From NCBI RefSeq assembly GCF_009905375.1, contig NC_133650.1, forward strand, positions 172,254,518 through 172,318,517: a DNA stretch of 64,000 nt, read 5' to 3'. Positions 58,701 through 64,000 of this stretch are shown piece by piece. Within the stretch, counting starts at the first letter, position 1. Every line of letters starts with the position of its first letter. The notes under the pieces were generated by a model. That model had not been told where the DNA came from, ran no database searches, and was given only the letters and a program-made list of their open reading frames with translations. This DNA is from Apium graveolens. Taxonomy: Eukaryota > Streptophyta > Magnoliopsida > Apiales > Apiaceae. A program made the translations under genes and the position numbers.

Positions 58701-59443
58701 CAAAACAGACTCAATCTTTGAAGACTACTGCAAGTGGTTTTGAAGATAGAGTAGTTACTGGAAAGGAAGCAAGAGATAAAACTGGATTGGGAAGTGCTGA
58801 TGAAAGAAGAGTACACAACACTACCAATGATCCAACTTCCTTGAGTGAACCAGGTATTGGAGCAACTCCTAAGAGATTGAATCAACTGGAATCTGTACAG
58901 ATGGTTTACCATACCTACTTGAAAGAATACATCATGTTGTATTTCATGACAGATGGTAGGGTTTATCATATAAGACAAAATGCCATTCCATTGAAGTATT
59001 TTAAAGAATTGGAGCATGTACTTTTCTTACTTCAAGTGGATGACAGAATAACAGGGACTGCTACAAACTACTTAAAAGAACAGATTCAGAGACAGAAAAG
59101 GCTTTATTCTGTTAAGTCTGACAGCACATATGTTCCAAAGTACAGAGATCACAATGGTGATATTGTTGATATGAAGCCTAATACTGCACAGATCAGAACA
59201 TATCTTGGTATTAAGGGACTTGAATTCAATCTGGAGTCTGACAAAGCTTATGTCATAAGACTAGATCAGGAGTTGAGAAAAGCAAAGATCAATGATCTCA
59301 GAGCTGCAATCTTTCAAACTGGTGAAGATACTGCAGAGCTTAAAGATGCCAAAAGGAGAATGATTGATGAACTCAGATATGCTGAGAAATGTTTATTGAA
59401 GAACTATCTCAGAACAACTCCTGACATCAGAGAGATCAGATGA
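55763..59443 (+). pseudogene. S2 env-like accessory ORF, 1226 codons in one frame with four stops
   Basis: From MAPKNLIIDGAKFVPNNYAA to TPDIREIR. Stops at 55838 (TGA), 56264 (TAG), 58118 (TGA) and 58454 (TAA), and no frameshift. N-terminal domain about 1-250 with LKRENIRREWSFFFDCITKA at about residue 133. Then a Ser/Thr/Pro-rich region with Lys-Arg clusters (PKRTKTIPQTPQKRRR, nuclear-signal-like). A coiled coil lies at about 670-745 (IDRIAYIEKTQDHQQAQIDE). A conserved C-terminal domain starts at about 1030 (GRVYHIRQNAIPLKYFKELE, YVPKYRDHNGDIVDMKPN). No signal peptide or clear membrane segment, so a true envelope role is doubtful. Confidence 0.75.
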
Positions 59444-59640
59444 TGAAGCCAAGTCGGAGATCTACAACTGCTTAAATTCTGATATTTGTACAGACTGAAG
59501 TTGTTATCAGAAGTTGAATATTGGTAAAGCTTTAAGGACTGTAAATTGTAGTTATCTAGTCTAATTCTCATGCATTTGTACTTAATGTTTTTGACATCAT
59601 CAAATATCTGTTAAACTTGTTTATTATGCTAATTTACAAG
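59444..59640 (+). other. S2 tail between the env-like ORF and the polypurine tract
   Basis: Short non-coding stretch with more AATTCTGATA and ATCAGAAGTT motifs. Confidence 0.55.
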
Positions 59641-59651
59641 TTGGGGGAGAT
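59641..59651 (+). other. Polypurine tract of S2
   Basis: TTGGGGGAGAT borders the 3' LTR start TGTTAG. Confidence 0.9.
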
Positions 59652-60246
59652 TGTTAGATATATTTGATAATGTCATGGCTAATATAATTTATGTTTAGAT
59701 TTCAGATCTTACTTAACAGGATAAATCAGTACTTATACTGGAAGTCAGGACTTAAGGATATCAGTACTTATATTATCAGGAGATAATCATCAGAAGTTAG
59801 ATATCAGAACTTAAGTGCTGAAGGATGATCAGAGAAGGACAGTAGCTGATTAAAGGAAAGAAGATTGAGATACACATAAGAAGAGATATGCATGAAGAAG
59901 GAATTCTGTGAAGAATGGAATACTTGGAAGAAAAGATATCTGATTGATATATTTTAGGAAGCAGAATTATATTCCATATCAATAAGCGATTATCTTGTAA
60001 CTGTGTAGTATATAAACACATACATAGGGTTTACACTATAAGTGTTATCATATATTCGAGAAGATTATTCATTGTAACCCTAACAGCTCTCGTGATATTT
60101 GTTCATCACTGAGAGGTAACAGTTCCATACTGTAACAGAGTTTATTGTTTCAATAAAGTTTGTTTTCTGTTACTTAATATATTAAAGTTCGATTTGATTC
60201 TATTATACACTGTATTCACCCCCTCTACAGTGTGTGTGACCTAACA
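59652..60246 (+). repeat. 3' LTR of S2
   Basis: 595 bp, collinear with 47005-47599 and without length changes. TATA box TATATAAA at 60009-60016 intact; AATAAA at 60152-60157. Confidence 0.95.
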
Positions 60247-60657
60247 TAAATATAAAACGCTAAAACAATCTAACTCCTTGGACTTCTTCTTCTTTTCATC
60301 TTTTAACTTCTTCATCACCATATGATGGAAGATGCGTGACATAGAACCTGCAAGAAAATTTATATTCTCTCGCAATGCCAACCGTTCGAGGTGACGTTGT
60401 TCTTTCTCAAGGCGATGTTGCTCAACCTCCTCAGCTCTTCTCATCTCCTCGAAGTGGACGTTCATTCCGAAAAGATGATGTGAGAGAGTGTCATCCCAGT
60501 TAAGTCGATCAAAAATCGACTGTGGGAGTCTAGATGGAGGATAATCTTGGCCATTAAAGAGTACCCTGAGACGAAAGGGATCAAAATACAGCCTTCCATA
60601 TTCAGGATTAACAATTAGTCGATAAACTTCATGGGTAAGAGAATAGACAGTGGTCAT
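60241..60657 (-). pseudogene. S3 small charged ORF, C-terminus replaced by the S2 insertion
   Basis: ATG at 60657, MTTVYSLTHEVYRLIVNPEY, then an aromatic middle part (FDPFRLRVLFNGQDYPPSRL) and a helix (RRAEEVEQHRLEKEQRHLER) with a Lys-rich end. The last residues and the TAG come from the S2 LTR, so S2 inserted a few codons before the original stop. It remains fully open over about 130 codons although S3 is otherwise ruined. Counterpart of 54781-55053 in S2. Role unknown. Confidence 0.6.
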
Positions 60658-60747
60658 AGATTCTGAGAATACTGAATGAAGAATTTTGAGTATAGTTGAA
60701 ATTTGTGAATGAAAAGGCAGTGAGAAGTTTTGGAAGTGGAAGGTTTG

Positions 60748-60755
60748 TATTTATA
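60748..60755 (-). promoter_or_regulatory. TATA box of the S3 small ORF
   Basis: On the - strand ACTATAAATACAAACC lies about 91 bp before the ATG, with a pyrimidine-rich leader (CTTCCACTTCC). Same spacing as in S2 (84 bp). Confidence 0.55.
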
Positions 60756-61023
60756 GTAGAATAGATAGAAACTAAAAAGACTCTTTGATTAACCATGTAA
60801 TATTTAATCATAATACTTATACACAACTACGCGTATGTAGGTAAACAAAAAGTAATCTCTCTTCAGATTCCTATTCCCAATGTAATTACTCAAGTGTTAA
60901 TAAATTCTTACATCAGTAGCTAACCCATTTAAGCAATTAAAAGATATTCCACTATCTCACTGTTAATTAAAAATACTACGTAACCATTTACTTTGAATAA
61001 ATTCAAAATAATCAATGAAATAT
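60756..61023 (-). other. S3 sequence upstream of the small ORF promoter
   Basis: About 270 bp, AT-rich, no gene seen. It ends at the edge of the A-type LTR (61024), whose left-flank 5-mer would be AATAT. Confidence 0.45.
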
Positions 61024-61315
61024 TGTAACACCCCCAGATCCGGGGTCGGGGATCCGGGTCGTCACGATCTTTCTTTCCACAATATCACTTCGCTTAATTA
61101 ATAATAATTAACCTTATGCTGTGACCCCACACTAACACACACCACAACCCGTTATAGTCTCAGAGATGAAATTTAAATAAGTACAAGTCTTTGAATCCAC
61201 AATTTAAAAGTTATTACAACCCAAAATGATTACTTGATAAATTTATAGTTAATTGCCATTATCTGCCACAAGTTATAATTATACATAATTGATTCTCAAA
61301 AGTAGATGGTCTGAT

Positions 61316-61417
61316 CTATAATAGGTCTACCTCTGCAGCTATAGCAGCTACAACATCAACGGGAAGACGCGGGACGCTTCCCACGCGCTTGCGCTGGGTC
61401 TGCTGGAGTCTGGCCAT
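61316..61417 (-). CDS. Histone H3 tail-like short ORF in LTR A3 (33 residues, intact)
   Basis: ATG at 61417, TAG at 61316. It opens MARLQQTQRKRVGSVPRLPV and ends with an Ala-rich, acidic stretch. MAR, QT, RK and G match the H3 tail MARTKQTARKSTG in register, and RKRVG is shared with LTR B. It starts 9 nt after CAACAACAG on the - strand, with GCTCAC upstream. The only intact A-family copy of this frame with RK preserved. Confidence 0.6.
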   Translation of the reverse strand: MARLQQTQRKRVGSVPRLPVDVVAAIAAEVDLL

Positions 61418-61973
61418 CTTTCCTAACTGTTGTTGTGTGATGAAGAAATAAAGCAAGGGTGAGCAGCAAGCCCACCAAAATAATATGTATAATGATTTAC
61501 AATATATGAGCCTACTCATAATACTCATGAAAGTCTTGGTCAAAAGAAATGAACCAAGTTTGATATCTTAATGCGATGAAGTCGCAAAATATTCAGTATA
61601 TATACATATATATACTTTTCAAAATATTGGAAGTCCACTTCCATGCATAATATACACAAAGTCCCAGTGTATAACTGTATAAAAAAAATATCGTTGTAAG
61701 GTGATCTCATATATCTAACCTTGTCTCAACGTTTTTCTGAAAATCTTTGTCATTCATAAGACAATTATTAATTAGATATAAGTTTAAAAGATGAGGTTAC
61801 CAAATACCCCAATATACTTATATCTTTCCCAATTCTACTTGAACTACCACCGTTCAAGTTATAATCAATTTCAAAAGTTTATCACATAGATGAGACTATA
61901 AGACAAGATTTGAATAGATTCAAGCTTTGAAATATTATTAAAGGAAATAAAGTTATGATATACTTCATTTAGT

Positions 61974-61977
<4 letters not shown>

Positions 61978-62011
<34 letters not shown>
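61978..62011. repeat. (TA)n microsatellite in LTR A3
   Basis: An uninterrupted run of about 34 bp of alternating A and T; the A1 and A2 copies have much shorter runs at the matching place (about 4860-4882, 28325-28350). Confidence 0.85.
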
Positions 62012-62013
<2 letters not shown>

Positions 62014-62814
62014 ACATATACACCTTCTTTATACATTTCCTGAAAACCTCTGTCATATAAAGTATGAACAGAATTGCAATATCCAATAAATTTGGAAAGG
62101 AAAAGAATTTGGCATAAACCAGATATCTTGCTGATCAGGCAAAGATACCAATAAGTAACCTTTTCTACTAGTAGATGGATGAATCCCCCACCGGTCATCA
62201 CCCTGGCCACATAAGGACCTTGTGCTGGACCGCCACCCGGCCTCTTACGCGTTGATGGACTGCCACCCAACCACTTACACTTTCATAGACCGTACCCCGG
62301 CCTGTCGCTTATGCCGACTCAATTAGATGGGCTTACTTCCCGAACATTGGGCAAGTAATCAATTCATTTACCAAAACTGCAACCTTGTTGCGAATATAAA
62401 ATACACCACAGAGCCGGATTCCCCAGGTTTTGAGCGAGTATTTAAATCCCCTTAAAAAAAGAAGATCTTAAATATAAAAATGAGTTTTGGGATCCGCTCT
62501 AACTTTTAAAAATCATTTTGAAGACTCGAAAACACTTTATAGAGTGTTTGGAGTAAAGCTGATTTAATGAAGTAAATCAGTCCCCAGAATATTTAGAAAA
62601 TGACTGAATATTATTATTTAAATAATATTCCCATAAAGGATAATCTTTATAAAAATAATTGAAGTAGAAGTATTAAAACTTATACTTGAAATAAACATTA
62701 AATAACCAAAGATATACTTATATGAAAGTATTATCTTTATTTGAATAATCGAAAATAAGTTTGATTATTAACACTTTATTCTCTAATGAAATAAAGAATA
62801 TATTTCAGTAATAA

Positions 62815-63080
62815 GCGGAGTCATAATACCTCGAATGAATATTATAAATAATATTCATTAAATAAAATAAAGGAGTCATACATCCTCAAATGAATATCCA
62901 AGTAATATTCAATAATAATATAAACTGAGTCATAAGCCCTCGAATGAATATTCAAATAATATTCAAATAATAAAATAAACTGAGTCATAAGCCCTCGAAT
63001 GAATATTCAAATAATATTCAAATAATAAAATAAACTGAGTCATAAGCCCTCGAATGAATATTCAAATAATAAAATAAAGG
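62815..63080. repeat. 55-bp tandem repeat in LTR A3
   Basis: CCTCGAATGAATATTCAA recurs at exactly 55-bp steps (62939, 62994, 63049), with diverged units to the left back to about 62815. A1 and A2 lack the expansion, so it arose in this copy or its close relatives. Confidence 0.8.
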
Positions 63081-64000
63081 TATCGAATAAACCTTATTCG
63101 ATCCATAGTTTTAAAAACTATATCCATATATATATATAAATAAATATATATATATATATAATATACTCGGGAACATCGACTCCCAGTTTAGAAATATGTT
63201 CACCTTTTATCCCCTATACTAAGGGTATACGCAACTACTTGCTTATTTCTAGCATAGGTATTATGCAACTATAAGCATTGAAATCAACAGATAGATAACC
63301 AGATTACGAAACAGACATGCATATATACCATATTAGCATGCTCCAATATATCGCAAAATTTGCTAATAACAATCATGCAATATCACAAGATAATGCATAT
63401 ACATATATTTACATCACAACAACAGTATAACGGGTAGAAAACTTGCCTGAGCGACTGGGGTTACGAATGGCTCGGGACGAGTCTGGTAACCTATAAACAA
63501 CAAGTAAGTTGGAATTAAACCAAAGTCACTTGTAAATCTATACTTTAACTAACTTAGACTCTAACGCTTGTTTTGCGCTCACTGATTCGCTTAAGTCACT
63601 CGGGTACCCTCGGCTCCACCATTTTTAATAATTTAACCTTTACGAGTTTTAAGGCGATTCCTTCGCGAGTGTCTTACTAACTGCCTAGCACACTTACCAT
63701 AAATGTTTCATACATTAATTAACCCTTTTTGGTCTTTAACCTATGTTTCAAAGTAAGGCGAGGGGAAAAGTTTCGTTCGCGAAACGCCGTTACTTGAAAC
63801 GGTCGTTTCTCCTAAACCGTGCATCGGAATCGAACGAACTACATATCAAAACGAAGCTCGTAACATGAGCTATCTAAACATGGCAGTGGTCATATTCTAG
63901 CAGGGGGTTCTCGGGTCCTAATGTTATGAACAAAAGCAGTCTAAAGTAAATCGGACATTACGACGGCTATGTTTACGCGATTTCCCAATTTTAAACCAAT

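Larger units (their letters stand above)
47005..60246 (+). mobile_element. S2: nearly intact SIRE-type Ty1/copia retrotransposon
   Basis: 13.2 kb. Identical-length LTRs (595 bp) with about 15 differences by eye, roughly 97.5 percent identity. Flanks are TAAAC (47000-47004) and TAAAT (60247-60251), a 5-bp target duplication with one change. Order: LTR, primer site, gag, pol (PR-IN-RT-RH), a 1.4-kb non-coding stretch, a small charged ORF, the env-like ORF, polypurine tract, LTR. The youngest element in the window. Confidence 0.93.
61024..64000 (-). repeat. LTR of element A family, copy A3 (runs off the window)
   Basis: On the + strand it starts TGTAACACCCCCAGATCCGG, the complement of the LTR A end. 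It follows LTR A backwards to about position 1230 of the LTR at the window edge. Differences from A1/A2 include a (TA)n run at 61978-62011 and an expanded 55-bp repeat at 62815-63080. Whether it is a solo LTR or the end of a full element cannot be seen. Confidence 0.88.

Overview
The window is repeat DNA from a large plant nuclear genome, most likely a eudicot. It shows nested LTR retrotransposons, initiator-Met tRNA primer sites, plant-type splice and TATA signals, and no host gene or RNA gene that I can support. The species cannot be fixed from the sequence.

Left half (1-31950): two Ty3/gypsy elements whose polyproteins look like the chromodomain-bearing Tekay/Del branch. Element A (+ strand, LTRs 1985-5634 and 25468-29099) is decayed. 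A piece of a second A-type pol (1-1984) abuts its left LTR, so that LTR is shared by two units. Element B (- strand, 6429-20241, LTRs 6429-10279 and 16311-20241) sits inside A and splits A's extra pre-gag ORF. A and B share one plan: LTR, Met-tRNA primer site, an acidic coiled-coil ORF, a gap, gag-PR-RT-RH-IN with a chromodomain-like tail, a polypurine tract, LTR. Positions 29100-31950 hold the 3' part of another, broken LTR.

Right half (31950-61023): Ty1/copia elements of SIRE type. S1 (+, 31960-38492) keeps only a ruined env-like ORF and its 3' LTR. S3 (-, remnants at 38493-42152, 46817-47004 and 60247-61023) is the oldest. A gypsy solo LTR with an exact GTTTC target duplication (42153-46816) and the nearly intact SIRE element S2 (+, 47005-60246, two 595-bp LTRs) both landed in S3. 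S2 has gag, pol, a small charged ORF and a 1226-codon env-like frame. The accessory ORFs of S1, S2 and S3 each follow their own TATA-like box. At 61024 a further A-type LTR on the - strand runs off the window.

The most notable observation is a short ORF near the 3' end of every gypsy LTR present. Six of the seven copies, from three LTR types, begin with a peptide like the histone H3 N-terminal tail (for example MARTRMIARKRVG, MVRFKQTARKTTNGDA, MARLKQT). In all of these the ORF starts 9 nt after a splice-acceptor-like CAG (GG in one copy) that follows a conserved GCTCAC. The seventh copy, in the solo LTR, has the same signals with 12 nt spacing and only weak peptide similarity. The arrangement suggests that these LTRs splice a long leader so that an H3-tail mimic becomes the start of exon 2. 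I know of no description of this, and it is inferred from sequence alone.
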